Source of the DNA: Roseateles asaccharophilus
GTDB lineage: Bacteria > Pseudomonadota > Gammaproteobacteria > Burkholderiales > Burkholderiaceae_C
Direction: 5' to 3'
Assembly (NCBI RefSeq): GCF_004362405.1
Contig: NZ_SNXE01000001.1
Location: 868,001 to 932,000, forward strand
Length of the DNA stretch: 64,000 bases
Position 1 is the first letter of the stretch. Each line of letters begins with the position of its first letter. Made by a program: the position numbers and the translations under genes. Of this stretch, positions 1-8,154 are shown one piece after another. Below the pieces are notes generated by a model. The model was not told the DNA's origin. It did not search any database and saw only the letters and a program-made list of their open reading frames with translations.

Positions 1-21
1 TCTTACGGAGGGGGGGTCACC

Positions 22-300
22 GTGGCCCTGCTCGACGCGACCATCAAGGGAACGGCACCGATCAACGGCAAGGAGGTGCCCTTGGAGTTCACGGCCCTGT
101 CGTTCGGTGGTGGAGGCGGATCCTCGACCACGGCTTCTCCGATCTCGAAACGCGCGCTCAGGGAGTTAGGTGACTGGTACTGGAACGCCTTCTTCAAGAT
201 CGGCGAATACAAGCTCGGCGACTTCAAGTTCACGCTCGTCAACGTCACGCTGTCAGACAAGGGGACCGTCAGTGGAATCTCGTCCCTCGGCAACCTGTGA
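22..300 (+). CDS. Small hypothetical protein, first gene of module copy 1
   Basis: I do not recognise this 92-residue protein. The chosen start is a GTG preceded by a G-rich Shine-Dalgarno stretch (GGAGGGGGG). The frame is also open to base 1, so the protein could instead be the end of a longer one. It has no signal peptide or membrane segment, but has a Gly-rich patch near residue 33 and a beta-rich C-terminal half. It occupies the same place in its module as the small gene at 1533, and the two C-termini look weakly alike (an aromatic AFF-type motif, then alternating hydrophobic residues, then a Ser/Gly-rich end). The membrane-protein gene follows at once, so the two are probably co-transcribed. 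Confidence 0.5.
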   Translation: MALLDATIKGTAPINGKEVPLEFTALSFGGGGGSSTTASPISKRALRELGDWYWNAFFKIGEYKLGDFKFTLVNVTLSDKGTVSGISSLGNL

Positions 301-844
301 GCGGAAGACCTGGAGGTTCTGGTCATGGCTGTTTGGCTATCGGGTCCTGTGGATTCTTGTCTTCGGGTTGCCGACCCTCGATCTGGGGGGTGCTTGGTTG
401 ACCGACATTCAGTTTTTCGTCGATGCCCGGCCGCTGCGGGGCCATGTTGCGACCTACGGTGTCGATACCGAAGATGTTGGGCTGTCTGGGCGATACGTTG
501 GGCCTTGGAGTCAATCCAATCCTGTGCCGTGGGTCGACATCACGTTCAGCGAAGGCGATGGCGTGGCGATGCGGTGCCGCCTCAGGGGGCAGGCGGACGT
601 CTTCGGCGACTGGATTTCTGAGGATCGCGAAACAGTGGAGCGTGAGTTGCGACGTCATATGGCTCGCTGGCAGCTTGAGATCGCGTTCCACCGCTCCGAT
701 CAACTGGACCGGTGCGCGGTAGGCAAGGACATCGATTGGGGGCGGCTGCTCGTCCTGCTTCCGTTTCTGCTGCTGACCATAGGTTTTTCGGTGGCGACCG
801 TGAGGGCGCTACGCAATGGATGTTCTGGAAGGAGCTCTTCATGA
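299..844 (+). CDS. Two-TM membrane protein with extracytoplasmic domain, module copy 1
   Basis: The protein has an N-terminal membrane helix (around 335–405), a soluble domain of about 120 residues, and a C-terminal membrane helix (around 742–805). Function is unknown; the TM–domain–TM layout resembles DUF3592-type proteins. It is clearly paralogous to the frame ending at 7995: both share an RKT…W start region, a LWILVF/IWILVF helix, a GRYVGP/GRYMGP motif and a PWVD/PWID motif. No ATG, GTG or TTG lies where the homology begins. A GTG at 297, overlapping the previous stop codon, would fit if one base is missing just after it. The stop overlaps the next gene's start by ATGA, indicating translational coupling. 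Confidence 0.6.
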   Translation, partial: ERKTWRFWSWLFGYRVLWILVFGLPTLDLGGAWLTDIQFFVDARPLRGHVATYGVDTEDVGLSGRYVGPWSQSNPVPWVDITFSEGDGVAMRCRLRGQADVFGDWISEDRETVERELRRHMARWQLEIAFHRSDQLDRCAVGKDIDWGRLLVLLPFLLLTIGFSVATVRALRNGCSGRSSS

Positions 845-1455
845 AGTTGCAGGTGTTTCGGGCCACAGCATGGGTCATCGCAGGATTAGCGACCCATCCA
901 TGCCAGGCGCAGGAGCTGCAGCCGCCCAGAATGCAGCAGTTGATCGTCGAGACGCTGCACACCTACCAGGTTTCGGCCTACCGGACGCCTGTCGTTTTCG
1001 TGGCGGGAGAGGGTGGCGCGCCGCTCTCAGGCAGGACGCCTGCTGCGGTACTGGCGAGCTACCTCAACAAGCTCGCGGCTGGCGACATGGATGGCGCGCT
1101 GAAGTCCTGGACGGCGTCGTCCCAGCGGTTCATCGAGAAGCGCAACGCCAAATTCGCTACCGCAGACCTCGTGGCGGCGGCGAAAGCCCAGCATGCTGGC
1201 ACTCGTTACGAGTTCAGCAAGCAGATCTCGTATGGTGACTACGTGATCATCGAACTGCAGTCCTCGCGCCTGGAATTGAGTAAGACGGTCGCAACCGATG
1301 CCTATGCGCTGACTCGAGAGGACGGCGAATGGCGTCTGACGCAAGCGCTTGCCGATGATCCCGTGATGTGTTGCCGCGCTGCGCCGAACTCCCGGATTCA
1401 GCGCATTGGCGTCCCTGGCGGCGACTTCAAGCAACTGCTCGAAGCGTTGCGATAG
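841..1455 (+). CDS. Secreted NTF2-like protein, module copy 1
   Basis: This is a 204-residue protein with a Sec signal peptide (residues 1–24, ending ACxAQ-like) and an ATG placed after AAGGAG. The mature part carries an N-terminal stretch starting TPAAVLASYLNKLAAGD, typical of NTF2/SnoaL-fold proteins, where a helix bundle packs on a curved sheet. It is paralogous to the protein at 2279 (shared TPxA…YLxxxAAGD…A…W region and a YxDxxxxEx strand). The ATG overlaps the stop of the membrane gene. Periplasmic location is inferred from the signal peptide; the ligand or partner is unknown. Confidence 0.7.
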   Translation: MKLQVFRATAWVIAGLATHPCQAQELQPPRMQQLIVETLHTYQVSAYRTPVVFVAGEGGAPLSGRTPAAVLASYLNKLAAGDMDGALKSWTASSQRFIEKRNAKFATADLVAAAKAQHAGTRYEFSKQISYGDYVIIELQSSRLELSKTVATDAYALTREDGEWRLTQALADDPVMCCRAAPNSRIQRIGVPGGDFKQLLEALR

Positions 1456-1532
1456 GGTGGGTTTGGAGCGCCTTGGGGCTTTGATTCAAAGAAGACGACC
1501 CGTCGGGATGCGCGGGAATGGTGGGAGGACGT

Positions 1533-1793
1533 ATGACGACAACATCTGCTTCGAGGACGGTGCAGCGGCACTGGTGCACGGAAAGCAATGCGCTGGTCGA
1601 TGTGATTCGCCGCGGCTTGGGCTTTCATACGGCGGGCTCGGCCTACCCCAAAACGAACTCACTAATCAACGATGCCTTTGCCCAGTTCTTCATCAAGTCG
1701 TCCATCAACTACGGCCTGCTGAGCTGGACCATCCTGGATATCCAGGTGCCGATCTGGCAGGGCAAGTCGATCTCGTTCTCGGTCGGTTTCTGA
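1533..1793 (+). CDS. Small hypothetical protein, first gene of module copy 2
   Basis: An 86-residue protein with no recognised family. The ATG at 1533 sits behind a good GGGAGG Shine-Dalgarno; an in-frame ATG at 1518 is less well placed. It has no signal peptide, a mixed N-terminal half, and a C-terminal half of alternating hydrophobic residues ending SISFSVGF. It sits at the same module position as the protein at 22–300 and may be a distant paralogue. The next gene starts three bases after its stop. Confidence 0.6.
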   Translation: MTTTSASRTVQRHWCTESNALVDVIRRGLGFHTAGSAYPKTNSLINDAFAQFFIKSSINYGLLSWTILDIQVPIWQGKSISFSVGF

Positions 1794-1796
1794 GCC

Positions 1797-2282
1797 ATGG
1801 GCTCGCTGTTTGTTCGGTTCCTGCTGACCGCCTGCTGCTTCTGCGCAGCGGCGGTGGGGCTGACCTTCTTACTGCGTGACCAGCTTTTCCACCCAGTGCC
1901 TGCGCGCTGCCTGGAGGGCAAGTGGGTGGATGGTGCCGCGTCGCGGCGCGGCTTTGCTTTCCTGCGCATGCAGTACGAATGGCAAGGCCGGGTATATGAG
2001 GGCGATCGCATGTTCTTCCCGCTGGAGGACTCGCCCCGTAAGCGCGAGTGGCCCGAGGACATTGAGCGCGGTCGGGCCTGGATTGCCGACAACTGCCGTG
2101 ATCAGCCCGCCCGGGTGATGCACGGGCTGCCCGGCATCGCCTGGTTTGGCGACCAGAGCGGCTGGAACTCCGTGATCGTCGCCGTCGCCTTGCGAGCCAT
2201 CGCCCTGGCCGCTTTGGTTGTGGTGGCCTGGACATTCATACGGCGGGCCTGGCCCGCTACACAAGGAGAGCGTGAATCATGA
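1797..2282 (+). CDS. Two-TM DUF3592-like membrane protein, module copy 2
   Basis: This 161-residue protein has a membrane helix at residues 5–26, a soluble domain of about 95 residues, and a second helix at about 128–150. The soluble part contains a FLRMQYEWQGRVYEGDR stretch, like the strand–turn–strand of DUF3592 proteins (Y-x-Y/W-x-x-x-G-x-x-Y), so I call it DUF3592-like. It is the positional counterpart of the gene ending at 844. Both pairs of ends are close: it starts 3 bases after the upstream stop, and its own stop overlaps the next ATG (ATGA). No function is assigned. Confidence 0.65.
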   Translation: MGSLFVRFLLTACCFCAAAVGLTFLLRDQLFHPVPARCLEGKWVDGAASRRGFAFLRMQYEWQGRVYEGDRMFFPLEDSPRKREWPEDIERGRAWIADNCRDQPARVMHGLPGIAWFGDQSGWNSVIVAVALRAIALAALVVVAWTFIRRAWPATQGERES

Positions 2283-2839
2283 AACCCATCGCCCTTCTGA
2301 GCCTGCTGCTCTCCCTCGCGCCCGCCTGCATGGCGCAGGGCTTTCCAACCAGCGGACCCAGCCACATCAACGTGATCGAGGAGCTGGTGCACCCCGTCAA
2401 GGTTTACCAGTACCAGCCGCCGGTGGACGTGGCCCGGGCGCAGCTGCCGGCAGCGCCTACGCCCGAGGCGGCGGTGATCCGCTACCTCAAGGCCATGGCG
2501 GCCGGCGACGAGGAGGCCGCGTTTGGCGGCTGGGACGCGGAGTCGGTGCGCATGATCGAAGAAAACGAGAAGCGAATGGGCCGGAACAAGGCCCAACGCC
2601 TTGCGCAGTGGGCCACGTTGTTCAAGGACCGCGCGATGCAGCTGCAACGCAAGGCCGAATACCGCGATCTGACTTTTGTCGAGTTCACACTGACCGCGAA
2701 CGGCAAGGTCGCACTGACTGATTCCGTGGCGGTGACGAAGACGCCAAGCGGCTATCAACTCACCATGAAGCCTGTCGAATCGGCTGTGATGCAGGGCTGG
2801 CGCAACGAGACGAAGCGCGTGCAGAGGTTGGCCAAGTAG
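2279..2839 (+). CDS. Secreted NTF2-like protein, module copy 2
   Basis: A 186-residue protein with a signal peptide (residues 1–20, ending CMAQ) and an NTF2-like core starting TPEAAVIRYLKAMAAGDEEAA. It is paralogous to the protein at 841–1455 over most of the mature region. The ATG follows AAGGAG and overlaps the upstream stop. It is probably exported to the periplasm. Sixty bases separate it from the large secreted protein downstream, which has its own strong ribosome binding site (GGGAGGAG). Confidence 0.7.
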   Translation: MKPIALLSLLLSLAPACMAQGFPTSGPSHINVIEELVHPVKVYQYQPPVDVARAQLPAAPTPEAAVIRYLKAMAAGDEEAAFGGWDAESVRMIEENEKRMGRNKAQRLAQWATLFKDRAMQLQRKAEYRDLTFVEFTLTANGKVALTDSVAVTKTPSGYQLTMKPVESAVMQGWRNETKRVQRLAK

Positions 2840-2900
2840 TTCGACCGAAGCTGATCGGCATCCAGACGCTCAGTCACCGATACGGATCGGGAGGAGAAAA

Positions 2901-5900
2901 ATGAGAACGAGTTTGGTCCATTTGTTCGCACGGCTGTCCGGCAGCATGCGCCCTTGGAGCAAGTTGCTGCTGTGTGGCGTTGTGACTGCGATGCTGGTGC
3001 TGGCGGGGCCGGCAACAGCCGGGCAGGCGCCCGGCGTCAGTTGCATCGCCAGCGCCCAGAACCGAAGTACGCCGCTCACCGCCAGTGGCGACTACGTGCT
3101 TGAGAATCTGCCCGGCAGCGGGATCGCCCCTTTCGGTGTTGGCGCCAGTGGCCAGCCATTCCGCGTGCGCGTGACCTGCGATGACGGCACGGTCGGCGAA
3201 ACCCCCTTGACCTTCCCGGCCTTCGAACAACAGCTGATCACCCCCGACCCCATCGTCTGGGGATTGAAGACGCCGGTTCCCAGCTCACTTCGTCTTGAAT
3301 TCTCGAAAAGCGTGATCGGCCCGGATGCGCAGCTTCGCGGCTCGACCACGGCCCGCTACCCGGACGGCAGCGAGAAGAGCGTGACGGCGCGCGCCAGCGG
3401 CACGGGCTATCGTTCCTCGGCCCCCGGTTTCGTCGGCGTTGATGAAGAGGGCAAGGTCTTCCTGCAGGGCAACTCATTCCAGACCTTCGCTGCCATGATG
3501 CCCATTCCGGCATTCGTGACCATCACGGCCGAGAACGATGGCGTCAGCACCAGCCGCATGCTCAAGCTGGTCGGCCCGGCGCAGCTGAACGGCCGCGTGA
3601 CTCAGGCCGATGGCAGCTCTGCGGGCAATCTTGAAGTTCGCCTGAGCATCCCGGGCCATGAAGACAAGCTGGTTCGAACCGAGGCTTCAGGAAACTATCG
3701 TTTCACCGATTTGCCTTTCCTCGCCTCCCGTTCGGGGCAGGTGACGGTGGTCGATCGGGTCAAGCGGCGCGCCGCCAGTTCGGCGTTCTATTTCGATCAC
3801 CAGGGCGGCGTAGCGCCTGAGAAGCTCCAGTTGCAGCTCAATGGGGGGGGACTGGCTTGGTGCGCGTCCGGGTTGTGGATGCGGCCGGTGCTGCTCAACC
3901 CGGTGTCGAGGTCGGCGTCAGCGATGCCTATGCGCGCGCTGTAGAGGGCGGTTCACTGCCGTTGCAGCGCACCGATTCGAATGGCGACGCCTTCTTCGAC
4001 CAGGTCAACGCCGGTCAGGTCTCGGTGCTGAGCGGTAGCGCAGGCTATGTCGCTGAGCCGGGCGTTGCTTATCTCAGCGCCGGCTCCGTCCTGCCCTTTG
4101 TTCTGCGTGGCGGTGGAGCCAGCCCGGCCCTGGCGGCAGCCCTGGTCGGCGACGTGCAGCAACGACCGAACCGCGCTCCCGCTGTTGGTGTCAGCGTGGA
4201 GCTGATGCGCGACGGCACGGGCGCGCCTTTGCGCCAAATTGTTGATGGAAGCGGCAGCTACGCCTTCCGCGGCCTGGCAGCCAACAGCTCATACCGGCTC
4301 CTGCTCAAGCTTGGGACCGAGCTCGTGCGCGAGACCTGGATCCAAACCGCGGGCCCTGGTGGCGAGCGCCGGCAGGACTTCCTGCTCGACCCGCAACTGG
4401 GCATGCTCGGACAGGTCTTCGCCAAGGACGGCGTGACGGCGGTCGCCGGCGCCACGCTGCAACTCAGCTGGTACAACGAGGGCTTGCGGACCTGGATCAT
4501 TGCGGCCACGGGCAGCAGTCGCGCGGACGGCGCCTTCGGCTGGCGCTATCTGGGGGCACGAGCCTACCGTCTGGAGGCGGTGACCAGCGACGGCGCCAGC
4601 GGGCGGATCGATGTCGACCTGAGTGCTGCTGCACCTGGAACCCTGCAGAACGTCCGAATCCAGCTCAACGACAAGATCGTCCAAACCCGTCTCGGCCTGC
4701 GCGCCGCGGTGATGGGTGCAGCCAACTACGGCGCACTCGATGCCCAGCTCTTTGTCAAGAACTCGGTCTGCCCCTCGGCTTGTGCCGTCGGTCTGCTGCG
4801 TTCCACCGGCGACCGTTTCGAGACCGATTTGCTGCCGCAGGGAAGCAATGAATTCGAGCTGCGCTGGAAGGGACGCGTCCAAGCCTTCACCATTGAGGTG
4901 AACAGCGCGAGCGACGGTCAGACGCTGGAGCGGCTGGTCGACTTCCCCGCCGAAGCCAGCGGGACTCAGCGCATCACGCAGCAGCGCTCGCTGTTCTCCT
5001 TTGAGGCCACAGCCGGTGAAGCCATCGATGCGACCGTGCTGGGCTTGGCGGTCGACAGCTCGCCCGCTGCGCGCGCGGTCAAGCTGGAGCTGTACGGACC
5101 TGACGGTGCCAAGCTGGGTGAAGGCCGAGGCTTTGATCCAGCCCGCAACCCAGCGCCTGCGGCGCAAGCTTTGCGCGGTCTTTACGCGCAGTCCAGCGGT
5201 CGCCACACCTTGATCGTGTCGCCGTTGACGCCTGAGGCTGTCAATCTGGGAAGTTACGGCATGTTGGTCACCGTGGCGGGTCGCGCCACCCTGGCGCAAG
5301 CTTGGACGGCCGTAGCGCCGGCCCGTTTTGGGGCCCAGGCCGCCGGTCGTGTCTTCCAGCGCAATGGTGCGCCCGCAGCGGGCCGGCCCGTGTTGGTGCG
5401 CGCCGGCGTGGCAGACCAGATCCAGCTGGTCGAACAGATCGTGGCCGATGTGGACGGCAACTTTGAGCACCAGAACTTGCCGCTCGGACCTGTGCAGCTA
5501 AGCGTTCATGACGAAGCCGGGCTGACCCTGGTCAAAGCGCAAGGTAGTTTGGATGCCGACGGCGAGCGGTTGCTTCGTGATCTGCAGCTGTCTGCCCGCA
5601 CGACGTTGGCCTTGAATCTGCGTCTGTCCGACGCCTTGCTGAGCGATGGACCCATCGGCACGGTGCCGCTGGAACTTGTTGACGAACTGAATCAGCGGCG
5701 TGTTGATCTTGTGTTCGAACCCGTAGCAGTGACTGCGGCCGTCGAGACGACAGTCATTGGCGACCGGGGCACGGTCAAGCTCGTCCACCCACGCAATGCC
5801 CGTATCGTGGCGGCACGTGAGATTGTCGGCGACGACGGCGCTCGCATCCAGCTGGACTTGGCACTGCCGACTAGCGGTGTTACCCGACATTGCAGCAGTA

Positions 5901-6075
5901 CCAAACGACGGCCGCTCAATGGCGACACCTGGGATTGGGGTCCGTCCTGCCGCAGCTGTTCGGCTTTACTGACGGTGGCCGCTTGAAAGCCCATGCCATC
6001 GGGGCCAAGTCCAACCAGACCGGTTTGGCTCAGTTTCACAACAACTTGCGCAAAGAATCGGGAGTGCGTCCTTGA
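2901..6075 (+). pseudogene. Large secreted protein with carboxypeptidase-regulatory-like domains, two frameshifts
   Basis: Three overlapping pieces read as one protein of about 1058 residues. Piece 1 starts at 2901 after GGGAGGAG, with a signal peptide (cleavage near PATAG), and runs out of frame at 3944. Piece 2 takes over at the G run 3843–3850 and reads to about 5875. Piece 3 reads from there to a TGA at 6073–6075. Each junction is repaired by adding one base. The restored protein has several beta-sandwich repeats of the CarboxypepD_reg type (GRV/GQVF…A…D…G-x-Y/F-x-F…L), for example near 3585–3760, 3855–4020, 4150–4310, 4400–4600 and 5340–5540. No catalytic domain is visible; a surface or adhesive role is a guess. 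Its stop overlaps the next start (TGATG), which supports the restored C-terminus. Confidence 0.6.
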
Positions 6076-6485
6076 TGAAGAGGTTGACGACAGTGCTGCT
6101 CGCAGCCTGGTTTGCCGGTGCGGCCCATGCGCAAAGCGCTGCGGAACAAGCCCGGGCTCGGCTGGCGCGGGCGGAGGTGCCCATTGCTGCGATGAGCCTG
6201 GTGCAGTACGCGGCGCAGGGTGAAGTCCGCACGGTCGGATCCCTTTTGGCGACCGGTCTCGCACCGTCGGCGCGAGAACCTCTGCGCAAGACCACGGCCC
6301 TGCACAGCGCCGCTGCCCTGGGTCAGCTGCAGATGGTCGATCTGCTCTTGAGTCATCAGGCCGAGGTCAATGCGCAGGACTGGCGCGGGCTGACGCCGCT
6401 CATCAACGCTGTTCATGGCGGGCAGAGCCGCCGACACTCGCCTGGACTCGCATCCAGCTTGACATGTTCGTCAAGCACAAGATGA
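6075..6485 (+). CDS. Secreted ankyrin-repeat protein, C-terminus lost
   Basis: The ATG at 6075 overlaps the preceding TGA. A signal peptide (residues 1–20, ending AHAQ) is followed by a helix and by ankyrin repeats: one contains TALHSAAALGQLQMVDLLLSH, and the next starts WRGLTPLINAVHGG. At that point (around 6415) the repeat stops in mid-pattern and the remaining residues look like out-of-frame translation. The frame one base away continues straight into the haloperoxidase-type enzyme. So this is either a truncated ankyrin protein or the first part of a frameshifted or deleted fusion. Such exported ankyrin proteins usually act as inhibitors or scaffolds, but nothing here names a partner. Confidence 0.55.
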   Translation: MKRLTTVLLAAWFAGAAHAQSAAEQARARLARAEVPIAAMSLVQYAAQGEVRTVGSLLATGLAPSAREPLRKTTALHSAAALGQLQMVDLLLSHQAEVNAQDWRGLTPLINAVHGGQSRRHSPGLASSLTCSSSTR

Positions 6486-7525
6486 TGCCGACCCGAGGGG
6501 CACGTGGACTCGCGTTGATGCATGTGGCCATGCATGACGCTCAGGCACTGGCCTTGGCGCGCGGGCAGGACAGCCGGCTGGCGCTTTCGATGGCGGCGGC
6601 CCAGGTCTTGGGCTATCTGTTTGCGGCCGAAGAACGGGCTTTTGACCGGCTCGGCTTCGCAATCGCCGCAAAGTTGTCGGGTCAGGCCCTGGGCGAACTC
6701 AACGATGCCGACCGGCAAGCCATGCTGCTCGGTTATCAAGTCGGACGCACCGTGGTGCAATATGCCGAGCAGGACGGCGCCCAGCGTGGCTGGAATGGCT
6801 TGCGGCTCCAGTATTACGGGGAGCAGCGCTACTACGGCCCTGGCGCCTGGGAACCGACGCCGCCCTACTTTTACTACCCCCCCGATGAGCCGTTTGCGCC
6901 TGGCTGGACGCCCTGGATGCTCTCATCCAATGCCGAGTTTCGCCCGGTACCACCGGCCTATGGCTCGCCGCGCTATCTGCAGGATCTGAAAGAGGTCCAG
7001 GAGGTCGCGCGTAGCTTGTCACCCGCCCAGCTTGAGATTGCGAAGTTCTGGGTGGATGGGCATGGCTCCGTGACGCCGCCCGGGCACTGGAACCAGATCG
7101 CTCTGGAAGAGGTCAAACGGGTCGGCTTGGGTGCGGCCGCGACGGCGCGGCTGTTTGCTCAGCTCAACGTGGCCTTGGCCGACACTTTTCTGGCGGTCTG
7201 GGATTGCAAATACCACTACTGGACGGCGCGGCCGGTCACGGTGGCAGCCCCTTTGACCGGACAGCCGCTCAAACCTGCGCTGCTCACGCCGCCCTTTCCC
7301 TCGTATGTTTCCGGCCATGCCGCGTTCAGCGGCGCTGCGGCGCGCATCCTGGGACGGACCATCCCGGCACGAGCGGCGGCGCTCGATGCCATGGCCGAGG
7401 AGGCAGCGCTGTCGCGCCTGCTCGCGGGCATCCATTTCCGCCACGACAACGAAGATGGGCTGAAGCTCGGCCGCCAGGTCGCCGACAAGGTTCTCGCCTC
7501 GCCGGCCTGGGGCGCGTCGCCGTAA
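6464..7525 (+). CDS. Vanadium-dependent haloperoxidase / PAP2-family enzyme, N-terminus lost
   Basis: This 353-residue C-terminal portion carries all three signature motifs of the vanadate/phosphate-binding superfamily. They are KX6RP (K249, R256, P257 counted from the ATG at 6464), a PSxxSGH version of PSGH (S283, G284, H285), and SRX5HX3D (S317, R318, H324, D328). The N-terminal helix with RGARGLALMHVAMHDA is typical of bacterial VCPO-like proteins, and homology begins upstream of this ATG, near 6431. The usual signal peptide is absent because the frame runs out of the ankyrin gene. Halide oxidation cannot be told from phosphatase activity by sequence alone. Confidence 0.75.
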   Translation: MFVKHKMMPTRGARGLALMHVAMHDAQALALARGQDSRLALSMAAAQVLGYLFAAEERAFDRLGFAIAAKLSGQALGELNDADRQAMLLGYQVGRTVVQYAEQDGAQRGWNGLRLQYYGEQRYYGPGAWEPTPPYFYYPPDEPFAPGWTPWMLSSNAEFRPVPPAYGSPRYLQDLKEVQEVARSLSPAQLEIAKFWVDGHGSVTPPGHWNQIALEEVKRVGLGAAATARLFAQLNVALADTFLAVWDCKYHYWTARPVTVAAPLTGQPLKPALLTPPFPSYVSGHAAFSGAAARILGRTIPARAAALDAMAEEAALSRLLAGIHFRHDNEDGLKLGRQVADKVLASPAWGASP

Positions 7526-7581
7526 GCCCCACCTCAGGGTACTGCACGACGAGCACCACCAGGAAGACCAAAGCCGAATTC

Positions 7582-7995
7582 TTGAAATGGCTGGTCGGTC
7601 ATCGCCTGATATGGATCCTGGTGTTCGAATTCCCGGCATGGCTCGCCTTGAGCACGCCCTGGGCCGCAGTCAGCTTCTACCTTGAGGCGGGGCCGCGCCA
7701 TGGCCAGGCCCTTGCCCATGGCATAGCGTTGGAGCCGGTCCAACTGAGCGGGCGGTATATGGGGCCGTATGAGCAGCTCAATCCCGCACCTTGGATCGAT
7801 CTGTCCTTCATCGATGAGTGCGGCCGGGAACGACGCTGCCGTGCGAGCGGGCAGTTGGTGGCGCTGGGCGGGTTTGTCTGCCCAGACATTGAACTGGTGC
7901 GCGCGGCGCTGCAGCAGCTGCTGCCCGCGATGCCGGCGCAGTTGTCGGTCTACCAGGCTGACGGTCCGCTGCGCTGCGCCAGCGTGGGGGTATGA
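7582..7995 (+). CDS. Truncated third copy of the module membrane protein
   Basis: It is homologous to the membrane protein ending at 844: a shared N-terminal helix (IWILVF), GRYMGPYEQLNPAPWIDLSF against GRYVGPWSQSNPVPWVDITF, and a final LRCA/DRCA region. The C-terminal membrane helix present in the other copy is missing; the frame stops just after that Cys. The TTG at 7582 is the only conventional start nearby, yet similarity to the first copy extends to an RKT at 7561, so the true start is uncertain. It follows the haloperoxidase gene by about 55 bases with no clear ribosome binding site. It may be a relic of a further module. Confidence 0.5.
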   Translation: MKWLVGHRLIWILVFEFPAWLALSTPWAAVSFYLEAGPRHGQALAHGIALEPVQLSGRYMGPYEQLNPAPWIDLSFIDECGRERRCRASGQLVALGGFVCPDIELVRAALQQLLPAMPAQLSVYQADGPLRCASVGV

Positions 7996-8094
7996 GACGC
8001 CCGGATTGAGGGTTTTTCGCCACAGCCACCAGACCAGTCCCCATCCTGGTGCCCCGCGCACCCGAGAGCCCTCTCTACGCACCGCTATCGAATC

Positions 8095-8124
8095 CCCTGA
8101 TGCTGGTGTTTACCAGCATCAGGG
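8095..8124. repeat. 12-bp perfect inverted repeat upstream of fadD
   Basis: Arms at 8095–8106 and 8113–8124 pair perfectly around a 6-base loop (TGTTTA). No T run follows, so it does not look like an intrinsic terminator for the upstream gene. It ends 31 bases before the fadD ATG, so it could be an operator or a 5' leader hairpin. Confidence 0.6.
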
Positions 8125-8154
8125 AGAATCCGGGCCGCAAATGGAGACCTATTG

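Noticed and set aside
7982-7995. Frameshift at a short G run as the cause of the truncated third membrane-protein copy
   Set aside because: Neither alternative frame downstream encodes a hydrophobic helix, so the C-terminal segment is really absent, not merely out of frame.
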